From: Pristimantibacillus sp052113225 | GTDB taxonomy: Bacteria; Bacillota; Bacilli; Paenibacillales; Paenibacillaceae | Reading direction: 5' to 3' | Length of the DNA: 64,000 nt | Assembly: GCF_052113225.1 (NCBI RefSeq) | Contig: NZ_JBFRCT010000004.1 | Coordinates: forward strand, 372,001-436,000 | Shown: piece after piece, positions 17,826-26,200 of the stretch | Layout of the letters: each line of letters begins with the position of its first letter | How positions within the stretch are numbered: position 1 is the first letter of the stretch | Made by a program: the position numbers and the translations under genes | The notes under the pieces: generated by a model | What the model was told of the DNA's origin: nothing | What the model saw: the letters and a program-made list of their open reading frames with translations, nothing else | Databases searched by the model: none

Positions 17826-18644
17826 CTATCCGTCATAACGGTCTTTCCATCTGAGCAGCCGTCGTTCGATCAAAGCGAGCAAGGAGTCCGTAAACAGTCC
17901 CAGTATGGCGAAGGTGAAAATCCCCACGAATACAACCGGCGTATCGGCAAACTGCCGCGCATCCGACATCATATAGCCGATCCCTGAGGTCGAAGCAATC
18001 AGCTCTGCTACAACCAAGCCCAGCCAGGAAAGTCCGACCGAAAGCCGCGCCCCCAAGATGATGTTCGGCAGCGCCGCCGGCAGGATAAGCCTAGTCACTT
18101 GCTTGAGACGACTGAAGCCAAGCACTCTCGCCACTTCAAACAGCTTATTATCAACATTGCGGATCCCAAGAAACGTATTGATATACAGCGGGAAAAATGC
18201 GCTTTTGGCAATAAGCAGTACTTTGGATTCCTCGCCGATGCCGAACCACAATATAAACAGCGGCACAACAGCAAGACTTGGAATCATCCGAATCATCTGA
18301 ATGGAAGGATCAAGCAGCTTTTCTGTCCTTCTGAACAGCCCTACTGCGATACCAAACACCAATCCAAGCGAGCCGCCAAGCCCAAATCCCAGCAGAGCCC
18401 TTATGACGCTGACCCGAATGTTCGTCCATAAGTCTCCGGAGGCCGCTAAGGAAATACCAGACTCAATAATCGTATACGGTGTAGGGAACAGCAATTCAGA
18501 GATATAGCCGTAATGCCCAAGTACTTGCCATAGGACAAGTAAGGTTACCGGAAAAACAAGCGCAAGTCCTGTAAGCGCCAGCCTGCCTGGCGTTTTGACC
18601 GCTGCTGCAGCTTGACTGCTCATCTTCATCACCACTTTCACCAT
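17826..18644 (-). CDS. ABC transporter permease, SsuC/TauC type (2)
   Basis: About 273 residues and six helices, with EAA loop EVARVLGFSRLKQVTRLILPAALPNIILG. First gene of the operon. The frame opens at 18692, but those codons lie inside a terminator-like hairpin, so a downstream start is likely: ATG at 18644, or ATG at 18629, both with weak ribosome sites. No ATP-binding subunit gene is found in this operon or nearby, so the transporter must use an ATPase encoded elsewhere. Confidence 0.85.
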   Translation of the reverse strand: MVKVVMKMSSQAAAAVKTPGRLALTGLALVFPVTLLVLWQVLGHYGYISELLFPTPYTIIESGISLAASGDLWTNIRVSVIRALLGFGLGGSLGLVFGIAVGLFRRTEKLLDPSIQMIRMIPSLAVVPLFILWFGIGEESKVLLIAKSAFFPLYINTFLGIRNVDNKLFEVARVLGFSRLKQVTRLILPAALPNIILGARLSVGLSWLGLVVAELIASTSGIGYMMSDARQFADTPVVFVGIFTFAILGLFTDSLLALIERRLLRWKDRYDG

Positions 18645-18665
18645 CTCATTATGAAGGACAAGTAG

Positions 18666-18708
18666 AAAACAAAAAGGAGGCATCCTCATCATGCGAGAGA
18701 ATGCCTCC
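18666..18708 (-). promoter_or_regulatory. Leader terminator/attenuator of the redox-transport operon
   Basis: GGAGGCAT and ATGCCTCC pair with an inner CTC/GAG stem; on the minus strand the hairpin is followed directly by TTTTTGTTTTC. It lies about 25-60 bases upstream of the first plausible start of the operon and downstream of a possible promoter (TTGACA near 18792 on the minus strand, extended -10 TGCTAATCT). A terminator in the leader suggests transcription attenuation. No known riboswitch consensus was recognised. Confidence 0.55.
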
Positions 18709-18817
18709 GTTAGAACGGTAGACGATATGATTAATTACATTAATTCCTATTGATTAACTGTGGTTTAAGATTAGCATGGAGGTATTTTACTGTCAATAAC
18801 AAAAAAATGACCATGAC

Positions 18818-18872
18818 CTAAACAGAAGCCCGAATGGCACTTTGAAAAGTGACACTCGGGCTTCTGTTATGA
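18818..18872 (-). terminator. Terminator of the MFS gene
   Basis: AACAGAAGCCCGA pairs with TCGGGCTTCTGTT around an inner CACTTT/AAAGTG stem. It follows the MFS stop codon at 18897 on the minus strand; a T-rich stretch (CATTTTTTTG) lies slightly downstream. Confidence 0.75.
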
Positions 18873-18896
18873 ATCATAGTGCTTCTTTATTATTCA

Positions 18897-20348
18897 TCAG
18901 GCTGCAGCCGTAACCGTCTTTGCGCGCATCGCTTTTTTACGAATAACGAGCGTAAACGGAATGGCTACTACAGCAATATAAGTCGCGATCATAAAGACGT
19001 CATTGACGCTCAGTGTAAAGGCGAACAATGGTATAGTCTTCGCACTCTCTTGGCCAGCTTGCGTCAGATCAGTAGCATGCGTAATCGTATGGGAAGCAAG
19101 CAGTGATGTAAATAAGGCAATCGCAAAGGATCCACCCACATTACGAACCCAGTTCGTTACGGAAGAAGCGTGACCCACCATCTGCGGTTGAATCTCCTCC
19201 ATACCAGCTGTGCTTGTTGCAGCAGCAGCAAACGAAACACCAAGATTACGAACAGCCATCCAGAAAATAATATAGAAATGCGAGCTGTCCGTATGCAGAT
19301 GAGTCATTTCATAACTGCCCGCAATAATGAGTACAAGCCCGCCAATGGTCATCCATTTGGCACCGATCCGCGGATACAGTTTACCAGCGATCGGCATGGC
19401 AAGCGCCATAACAAGCGAGGATGGGAGCAGGATAAGTCCTGTGTCCATCGCCGTAATCGCCTGAACGTTTTGCAAGAACAAAGGTACTAGCAGCGTACCG
19501 GAGTACAAGCTGATTGTAATGATCGTATTGGCAACTAACGTGATGGAGAAACGATAGTTCTTAAATACTCTCAGTTCAAGTAAAGGATTCTCGGCCTTAA
19601 GCTCACGCCATATGAACGCAACAAGCATGAGGGCGCCAAATACAAACAAGCCGATGACTTTACCTGAATCCCAGCCCCACTGGCGGCCTTCGCTCAAAGC
19701 CACTAGCAGTGCAACACTGCTGAGAACAACGGTAGCAAGACCGAGTTTATCTAACTGTTTGGCAGCGCCTAATCTAATATCCGGAATCATCGCGATAATA
19801 AACAAGATCGCAACGATACCAATCGGCACATTCATGAAGAAAATCCAACGCCAGTTAAATTGTTCGATAAGCCAGCCGCTGATCGTTGGCCCAAAAGCTG
19901 GTGCAAGCATACCGGATAAGCCCCAGATACTAACGGCAAACGGCTGCTGCTCTTTCGGAATGGTTTGGAAAATAATCGTCATTGTCGCTGGCATGACAAG
20001 CCCTGTAAAGATACCTTGAATTATACGGAATGTGATCAGAGATCCCGCATTCCATGAAAATCCACACAATAAGGAAAATAGAACAAAGCCAATCATTGCG
20101 TAAAGATAAACATTTTTATAACCGAACTTATTCCCCAGGAAACCAGTCAACGGCGCTATTGTTCCTAAGGAAAGCATAAAGCCGGTTAAGGTCCACTGCA
20201 CCGTACTTAGGTCCGTATGGAAGTCCTGCATAAAGATCGACAACGCCACATTAATGGTGCTGATCCCAAGGATACTTAGAAAAGCACCAAAAAATATAGC
20301 AGTCATAATCGGCCAGAATCGAATATTCTGGTTGGATGAAGTACTCAT
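18897..20348 (-). CDS. MFS multidrug exporter, DHA2 (EmrB/QacA) family
   Basis: Proton-driven drug or metabolite exporter. 483 residues predicted to form 14 membrane helices, the hallmark of DHA2 proteins. Motifs include the motif C-like GLSGMLAPAFGPTISGWLIEQFNWRWIFFMNVPIG and the loop 2-3 tract GFLGNKFGYKNVY. Divergent from a TetR gene, the usual arrangement for an inducible pump. Its probable promoter (TTTACT, 17 bases, TATGAT on the minus strand) has its -35 inside the inverted repeat at 20413-20463. Similar in layout to lmrAB; substrate unknown. Confidence 0.92.
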   Translation of the reverse strand: MSTSSNQNIRFWPIMTAIFFGAFLSILGISTINVALSIFMQDFHTDLSTVQWTLTGFMLSLGTIAPLTGFLGNKFGYKNVYLYAMIGFVLFSLLCGFSWNAGSLITFRIIQGIFTGLVMPATMTIIFQTIPKEQQPFAVSIWGLSGMLAPAFGPTISGWLIEQFNWRWIFFMNVPIGIVAILFIIAMIPDIRLGAAKQLDKLGLATVVLSSVALLVALSEGRQWGWDSGKVIGLFVFGALMLVAFIWRELKAENPLLELRVFKNYRFSITLVANTIITISLYSGTLLVPLFLQNVQAITAMDTGLILLPSSLVMALAMPIAGKLYPRIGAKWMTIGGLVLIIAGSYEMTHLHTDSSHFYIIFWMAVRNLGVSFAAAATSTAGMEEIQPQMVGHASSVTNWVRNVGGSFAIALFTSLLASHTITHATDLTQAGQESAKTIPLFAFTLSVNDVFMIATYIAVVAIPFTLVIRKKAMRAKTVTAAA

Positions 20349-20412
20349 ATGTTTCTCTTCTCCTGTTCTCTATTGGCCAGTTGGCCTATTGTAGAAATGA
20401 TCATACTGCAAA

Positions 20413-20463
20413 AGTTAGTCAAAGTAAACTCATTTACATAAAATTAGTTTACTTTGACTAACT
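20413..20463. promoter_or_regulatory. TetR operator region: perfect 18-bp inverted repeat
   Basis: AGTTAGTCAAAGTAAACT at 20413-20430 is repeated exactly inverted at 20446-20463, with a 15-bp AT-rich centre. Centres are 33 bp apart, about three helical turns. Located between the divergent MFS and TetR genes and overlapping the -35 of the MFS promoter, so it is the likely binding site for the adjacent regulator. Confidence 0.75.
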
Positions 20464-20527
20464 AGTCCATTTCTTTATCCGAAAAAATCATGTATACTCC
20501 TTACATAGGAAGTGAGTGTGAGCGCGT

Positions 20528-21214
20528 ATGGAAACAACAAACGAAACGCAGAGCTGCCGATACACCGATGAAACAACCAAAAACAAATATGTCGCAAAGC
20601 TGTTGCATCCCATAAAGGCGAACGGCTTCCAAGGACTTCGCATGGATGACATCGCCAAAGCGATGGATCTGTCCAAAGCGACATTATACAAGTACTTCCC
20701 TTCTCGTGATGAGATTATCGAACGGCTTACAGCCCTTTATATCAGATATGTCGTATGTGATGAGAGCCAATTGAAGGAAGGCAGCAGTGAAGCTTATATT
20801 CAGGGCTTTCAGTCCACCTTTGCCCAGACGCTTCTAATTGCAAACTATGGTACGGAAGCCTTCTTCCATGATTTGCGTGAGGTATATCCGCAGCTGATGG
20901 CCTCGATCGAGGTGGCGATTAGTGATCGAAACAACCGCTTGCGGTCGTTTTATGAGCGAGGTATTGCCGAAGGTTATATGAATGATTTGAACGCAATGCT
21001 GTATATATTGCAGGATGAGCTGATCTTCCAGAAGCTGCTCGATCCCCTTTATCTCATGAAAAACAACCTTACGCTGCGTAACGCAATCTGGGACTACTAT
21101 CAAATCAAGAAACAGCAGCTCTTCAAACACGATATAATCCCTCAGGTTAACGATGAGGTTATGTCGGAAAAAGTAGACTATTTGGTACGTAAAGTTACAT
21201 TTGGTGTGGTCTAA
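20528..21214 (+). CDS. TetR-family transcriptional regulator
   Basis: Probable repressor of the divergent exporter. 228 residues: N-terminal helix-turn-helix (GLRMDDIAKAMDLSKATLYKYF, then PSRDEIIERL) and a helical ligand-binding C-terminal domain. A stop codon lies in frame at 20519, so the ATG at 20528 is the first possible; its ribosome site is weak. The stop codon TAA at 21212-21214 lies inside the first unit of the 43-bp repeat array, so the array forms the whole 3-prime end of this gene. Confidence 0.9.
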   Translation: METTNETQSCRYTDETTKNKYVAKLLHPIKANGFQGLRMDDIAKAMDLSKATLYKYFPSRDEIIERLTALYIRYVVCDESQLKEGSSEAYIQGFQSTFAQTLLIANYGTEAFFHDLREVYPQLMASIEVAISDRNNRLRSFYERGIAEGYMNDLNAMLYILQDELIFQKLLDPLYLMKNNLTLRNAIWDYYQIKKQQLFKHDIIPQVNDEVMSEKVDYLVRKVTFGVV

Positions 21215-21767
21215 GCGTTTTCCCGAAGTGTTCTGCTTCGGGAAAATCGCGGTCTAAGCGTTTTACCGAAGTGTTCTGCTTCGGGAAAATCGCGGTCTAA
21301 GCGTTTTACCGAAGTGTTCTGCTTCGGGAAAATCGCGGTCTAAGCGTTTTCCCGAAGTGTTCTGCTTCGGGAAAATCGCGGTCTAAGTGTTTTCCCGAAG
21401 TGTTCTGCTTCGGGAAATTCGCGGTCTAAGTGTTTTCCCGAAGTGTTCTGCTTCGGGAAATTCGCGGTCTAAGCGTTTTCCCGAAGTGTTCTGCCTCGGG
21501 AAAATCGCGGTCTAAGCGTTTTCCCGAAGTGTTCTGCTTCGGGAAAATCGCGGTCTAAGCGTTTTCCCGAAGTGTTCTGCTTCGGGAAAATCGCGGTCTA
21601 AGCGTTTTCCCGAAGTGTTCTGCTTCGGGAAATTCGCGGTCTAAGCGTTTTCCCGAAGTGTTCTGCTTCGGGAGAATCGCGGTCTAAGTGTTTTCCCGAA
21701 GTGTTCTGCTTCGGGAAATTCGCGGTCTAAGCGTTTTCCCGAAGTGCTCTTGCTTCGGGAAAATCGC
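21208..21767. repeat. Tandem array of 13 hairpin repeats, 43 bp each
   Basis: Units begin GGTCTAAGCG and start every 43 bp from 21208 to 21724 with no spacers; the last is 44 bp. Each contains TTTTCCCGAAG, a loop TGTTCTG and CTTCGGGAAAA, and the stem extends through GCG/CGC with one bulged T. Sequence changes are few: ACC for CCC in units 2 and 3, AAATTCGC or AAAATCGC at the stem foot, GTG for GCG, and CTCTTG in the loop of the last unit. The array starts on the tetR stop codon. Confidence 0.95.
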
Positions 21768-21771
21768 GACT

Positions 21772-21826
21772 GTTAAGCGTTTTTCAGAAAGATGCCTTTG
21801 CTTTCTGAAAAATCGCTTTCGCTTAG
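21772..21826. repeat. Diverged hairpin terminating the 43-bp array
   Basis: Keeps the flanks AAGCG and TCGC and the T/A stem ends, but the inner stem is TTTTTCAGAAAG / CTTTCTGAAAAA instead of TTTTCCCGAAG / CTTCGGGAAAA, with a different loop. Both arms changed together, so pairing is preserved. It lies directly after the last array unit. Confidence 0.7.
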
Positions 21827-21831
21827 CATCC

Positions 21832-22020
21832 TACATTGGATTTACTCCAGTGAAATAAGGTTACACTGGAGTAGTCCGGTACTACGTTGGATTTACTCCA
21901 ATAATAATCACCAGGCCAGCTTTTATCCTCTGGAATGTTCGGATTATACTGTATGCAATCCAATGTAGCTCAAGTTACTGGGCGAGAACGCTGCATTATA
22001 CTGTATGAACTCCAACGTAG
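21832..22020. repeat. Interspersed palindromic repeat, copy 2 (189 bp)
   Basis: Direct motifs TACATTGGATT at 21832 and TACGTTGGATT at 21883, inverted motifs ending at 21968 (AATCCAATGTAG) and 22020 (CTCCAACGTAG). Length, order and motif spacing match copy 1 at 6582-6771; GGATTATACT and GTAGCTCAAGTTAC are shared. Inserted between the hairpin array and the sdpI terminator. Confidence 0.7.
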
Positions 22021-22046
22021 CCAACGAAGTTACTACAACCCTTAAA

Positions 22047-22090
22047 CCAAAAAGCAGCTTTGCAGGGATAGTTCCCGCAAAGCTGCTTTT
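22047..22090 (-). terminator. Terminator downstream of sdpI
   Basis: AAAAGCAGCTTTGC and GCAAAGCTGCTTTT form a perfect 14-bp stem around AGGGATAGTTCCC. A/T runs on both sides make it potentially bidirectional; it closes the gene that stops at 22094. Confidence 0.85.
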
Positions 22091-22093
22091 CGG

Positions 22094-22777
22094 TTACGAT
22101 GACTTTTTTGCACGAGCATACAAGAGGTAGGAATAGAAATACGGCACGCCTGAGCTAAGTACAACGGCAAAGACAAGATCAGCGACCAGCCAATTTGCTG
22201 GGAGAACCCATGCGCCAACAAACATCAGAATTCCCGCTATAAACCAAAGCCGTGCGCCCAACCGATGTGTGCTGCGCCAATTGTTCTCGTCGGAGATTGC
22301 CCAAGGTGTCTTAATACCAACAAAGAAATTGCTGCGAAGCTGGCCCATCCGGTTGCCGATTATCATCCACATAACGCCTAGCCCGCCAAGCACAATATGG
22401 AAGAAAGGCAAATCGTAATTTAGATTTTGCATCATCATAAGCACGAAGGTACCGTGAAGAAATAAGCTGATGACCCAACGCATTAATGTATAGTAGCCGC
22501 TGAAACGTTCATAGTTTTGCCGCCGAGGATCAACAAATCTCATCATCGACAGAAAAGCTGGAAGCACGATACCAATACCAGCATAGACAAGCCACATGTG
22601 GAATCGGGACATCGAGCCATTCTGTTCGCCTCTCATATTGTAATGAGTACCCACAACATCAGGAAGACGGTGATTAAAAGATAGAAATACAATGCCAAAG
22701 ATAACGGCATTAACAGCAAGCAAAATCCAATCTTGCCTTGTCCAACGTACCGTTTGTTCCGTTGTTTCATTCATCAT
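22094..22777 (-). CDS. sdpI: SdpI-family membrane protein
   Basis: In Bacillus subtilis SdpI gives immunity to the SdpC toxin and sequesters SdpR at the membrane. Here about 227 residues with six predicted helices, a DUF1648-like N-terminus (LPDVVGTHYNMRGEQNGSMS) and the SdpI signature NFFVGIKTPWAISDENNWRSTHRLGARLWFIAG. The frame opens at 22801 inside sdpR; the ATG at 22777 (tandem ATG at 22774) with AAGGGG upstream is the likely start, just after the sdpR stop. No sdpABC toxin genes are nearby. Confidence 0.85.
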   Translation of the reverse strand: MMNETTEQTVRWTRQDWILLAVNAVIFGIVFLSFNHRLPDVVGTHYNMRGEQNGSMSRFHMWLVYAGIGIVLPAFLSMMRFVDPRRQNYERFSGYYTLMRWVISLFLHGTFVLMMMQNLNYDLPFFHIVLGGLGVMWMIIGNRMGQLRSNFFVGIKTPWAISDENNWRSTHRLGARLWFIAGILMFVGAWVLPANWLVADLVFAVVLSSGVPYFYSYLLYARAKKSS

Positions 22778-22781
22778 TCGT

Positions 22782-23057
22782 TCATTCCCCTTTCGTCCCA
22801 AGCATCCCGAGAAACCAGCCCATCGCTTCCTGCACGACGGTCATATTCAGCGAATATACCCGGTTCTGTCCTTGTCGTTCTTCGCTAACCAGCTTCGCTT
22901 GCTTAAGCAGATTCAAATGATGGGAAATACTCGGCTTGGAAATATTAAATTGATCGGCGATTTGTCCGGCGGATAAATCCTGTTCCTTTAGCATCTGGAG
23001 GATCTGACGACGAGTTGGGTCGGACAACGCCTTGAACGCATCATTCAAGTGGCTCAC
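22782..23057 (-). CDS. sdpR: ArsR-family autorepressor SdpR
   Basis: Small winged-helix repressor of 91 residues. The start NDAFKALSDPTRRQILQMLKEQDLSAGQIADQF and recognition region NISKPSISHHLNLLKQAKLV closely resemble SdpR. Upstream, between about 23070 and 23105, lies an inverted repeat (CGATATTTAGAT...ATCTAAATATCG) suited to be its operator. Forms an operon with sdpI, consistent with control by sequestration. Confidence 0.88.
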   Translation of the reverse strand: MSHLNDAFKALSDPTRRQILQMLKEQDLSAGQIADQFNISKPSISHHLNLLKQAKLVSEERQGQNRVYSLNMTVVQEAMGWFLGMLGTKGE

Positions 23058-23071
23058 CTTCTTATAAATCG

Positions 23072-23106
23072 TTCTATTCGATATTTAGATAATAATCTAA
23101 ATATCG
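23072..23106. promoter_or_regulatory. Candidate SdpR operator
   Basis: TTCGATATTTAGAT and ATCTAAATATCGAA form a perfect 14-bp inverted repeat separated by a short AT centre, immediately upstream of sdpR. Position and symmetry fit autorepression; assignment is inferred. Confidence 0.65.
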
Positions 23107-23239
23107 AATTAAGGCAAGGAGTAACGGAGTAACATTATTTGTATTTTCCCCTCTGCCCGCACAACTATTCTATTAACAAGATAAGCCCTGAAGCCAATCG
23201 GCTGCAGGGCTTACCTACCATTCAGTCCATTATAAAATA

Positions 23240-26200
23240 TTAATACCCGTACACATCAAAACTCCAGAGCGAGTAACCCCACTGCGTCCCACGCTCTGTG
23301 CCAAGCATTCGTACATAACGGCCGCTGCCGTTTACGTTCTGATCAAGATCGCTGCCTGTGCCTGTTGTTGTACTGTACAGATCGGTCCAGCTATTGCCGT
23401 CAGTTGAGATTTGCAGCTTGAACGACTTCGCATAAGCGGGTTCCCACTTCAACTTAATATTGGTTACCGCGCGATTCTGCCCAAGATCAACCATAAGCCA
23501 TTGTGGATCAACACCTGTTTCCGAACCCCAGCGTGTGCCTGGATCATTATCAAATGCCGAAGCCGCAACGAAAGGAGCTTGGTAAGATGATGCGGTTGCC
23601 GTCTTGCCTACGGACAGAAGCGAAGAGTTCGACGTTGCTGCCGCATGACCGTATACCTCAACTTCATAAAGCGAATAGCCGAAGGTTGTCCCGCGCTCGG
23701 TCATATAGATTCTTACATAACGTCCTGTACCTGCTGCGTTAAAATCATCCGTGCCGCCATCGCCAGTTGTTGTCGTGTAAATATCGGACCAACTCGAGCC
23801 GTCAACAGACACTTGCACTTTATACGATTTGCCGTAAGCTGTCTCCCAGTTCAGCTTTACACGGCTAAGCTGCTGCGAGGAGCCAAGATCAATTGTAATG
23901 GATTGCGGATCTGCACTCGTCACGGATGCCCAGCGTGTAGCCGCACTGCCGTCAACCGCATTCGTACCGGCAAATGGTGTTTCTGTAGACGATACCGTTA
24001 CCGTTTTGTTAAGCGCTACGTTAGTGTCTGTGCCATTGTTGCCGCCATTGCCGTTATCGCCACCGTTGTCTCCGCCGCCGCTTCCAACTGGAGCCCAGTT
24101 ATCGCCGGTATTCGAATTCACCATCGGATTAACGGTTACGAGCGATTTCGCCGCTACAACTGCTGTTCCTGTCGTACCTGCAGCGTTCTTGAACGTTACC
24201 GTTACAGGACTGGAAGTTGGATTCCATACTTGCGCTGTATAAGTGGTTCCTTTCTTATACACGGTTGCGCTTGTCCAGCCTGTAGCCCAGACGTCTTTCG
24301 TGCGGGAACCAAGTGTTGCCATGTTATGAACGAACCAATACGTGTTGAAAATCTCATTTTTCTGCATACTTGTCGTGCTCCATTTGTTAATGACCGCCTG
24401 TGGATCACTTAACGCCTGGATCGGCCACACAATATGATACCAGTCTGTCTCCTGACCGCCGTTATCGGCGACAAAGCCGTTGTACAGAGCGGCTGCTTTG
24501 CCCTGTGGAAGACTGTAGCTTGTCAGATACTCAGCAGTTGGCAGCCAGTGGATACCGTATACATAAACCGGATCTCCGTTGAAGAAGGTGCCGAAGAAGT
24601 TGGAGGCACCATACACTTGTCCAACCGTTTTGTGCGTATATTGCGGAAGCCAGTTGTCTCCGTCGAAGTTGAACCAATATTGCATAACGGCATTCAATTC
24701 TGTCGTAAAGCCATAAATGGCCGCATTGCGGAATGCCGTATCTCCATTGGTCAAGCCCCACATGTATTGACCTACCCAGCCAAACAGTGATTCTCCTGCC
24801 GCTTCCTGGTTGTTACCGTTGTCATTATCCGCATAACCGCCTGCCCATGAATGGCCTTCATACGGGTCAAAGCTGCGGAAGAACGGGAACATCAAATCTG
24901 TACGTGATGGGTTCGCATAGTCACGAACCAGATGGTCAATCATTGGTCCGTATTGTGTTCTGAAATCATCATCGAATGTAGCGAGTACAGCTGAAGCAAA
25001 GACATAGTAGCCATACGTAAAGTGATGGTCTGTAATGCCGTTGTTTGCGCCAAACTCACTGGATTTGTAATACGTTGTACCCCAATCCGAGTTGTAGTAC
25101 AGGAAGTAGTCCGGTTCACCATTCGTGTACGTATACCAGTCTGTCAAAATAGTCTTGATCCGTGACAGGAATTTATCCCGGTAAGCCGTCTCGCCAAGCT
25201 CATTAGCTGCAAGTACGCCCATTGCAAGCGGATGAAGCTTCTTGCCTTGCCAGTAAGCATCTGCAGCCATTAAGTTACTTGTGGTTTCTTCATCCAATGC
25301 TTTCAAATAAGAAACCATAAGCGACTTGTCATAAGCCGAATCCGTTGGCTGTGTGAACTGCGGTACAATACCGTAGAAACGGTCCACCGTTGTAAATGTA
25401 TTTCCTTCGCTCAATTTCAACGTTCCACGGACTGAAGGATACGTCAGCGTTGTAAGTGGTGCCGAAGACACTTTCCATTGATGCGGAAGCAGTGTTGTCA
25501 GCGCCTGATTCGAGAAGCCTGTACGCTTGAGCGCAGTCGTCAACGTGTAATCTGTTGTGACTTGCGAAGTTGATTCGTTATAGTTGTAGTTTACCTTCGT
25601 ATCCGTTACATAGGCATATGCATGCTGATAGAAGTAGTTCAGGTTCGAAGCCGCCGGCATTGCACCAATTGACAGGTAATTTCCACCGCTGCCAAGCTGG
25701 ATTTTCACCTTAGCTCCAACCTTCTTAAACACCGTTCCGGCAGGAGCGAAAATGCCATAGTAACGGGTGTAGGATGCGCCGCTGCCATCTGTATTCGTAA
25801 GCTTAACCCCGATGTGGTCTGCTGTTAGTGTTGCGCCTTCTGTTGCCAGAACGGAATTGCCGTTATCATCGAATAATTGCGTGATAAGCGAAGAATAGAT
25901 TTCTACCGAGTTTGGATCCGCAAATGTGTTATACACGTAAGGCGAGCCTTTTACAAAAGTAGATTTCATCTTGTCTGTTGCGTCATCACTTACAACAGCG
26001 TCTACCGACCAGTCTCCGTAACCGGTGACACGGGTTTGAATCTTGGATGTATTAATGCTGCTTGCCATGACGTATAGATCAGGATTTCCATCCGCATTAA
26101 CCGCTCTGCCGTCTGAAGACAGCCAGCCTGCTCCCGGGTTCAAGATACCAAGACCTTGCTGGAAGTACTTCGCTTTCAGCGGCAATGTCACCAGATAGTC

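Noticed and set aside
21208..21767. Possible CRISPR array
   Set aside because: The 43-bp units are contiguous with no unique spacers and no cas genes are present, so this is a tandem hairpin repeat.
23645..24412. Plus-strand frame of about 255 codons within the GH81 gene
   Set aside because: Antisense to repetitive discoidin and linker coding sequence; Cys/Arg-rich translation typical of shadow frames.
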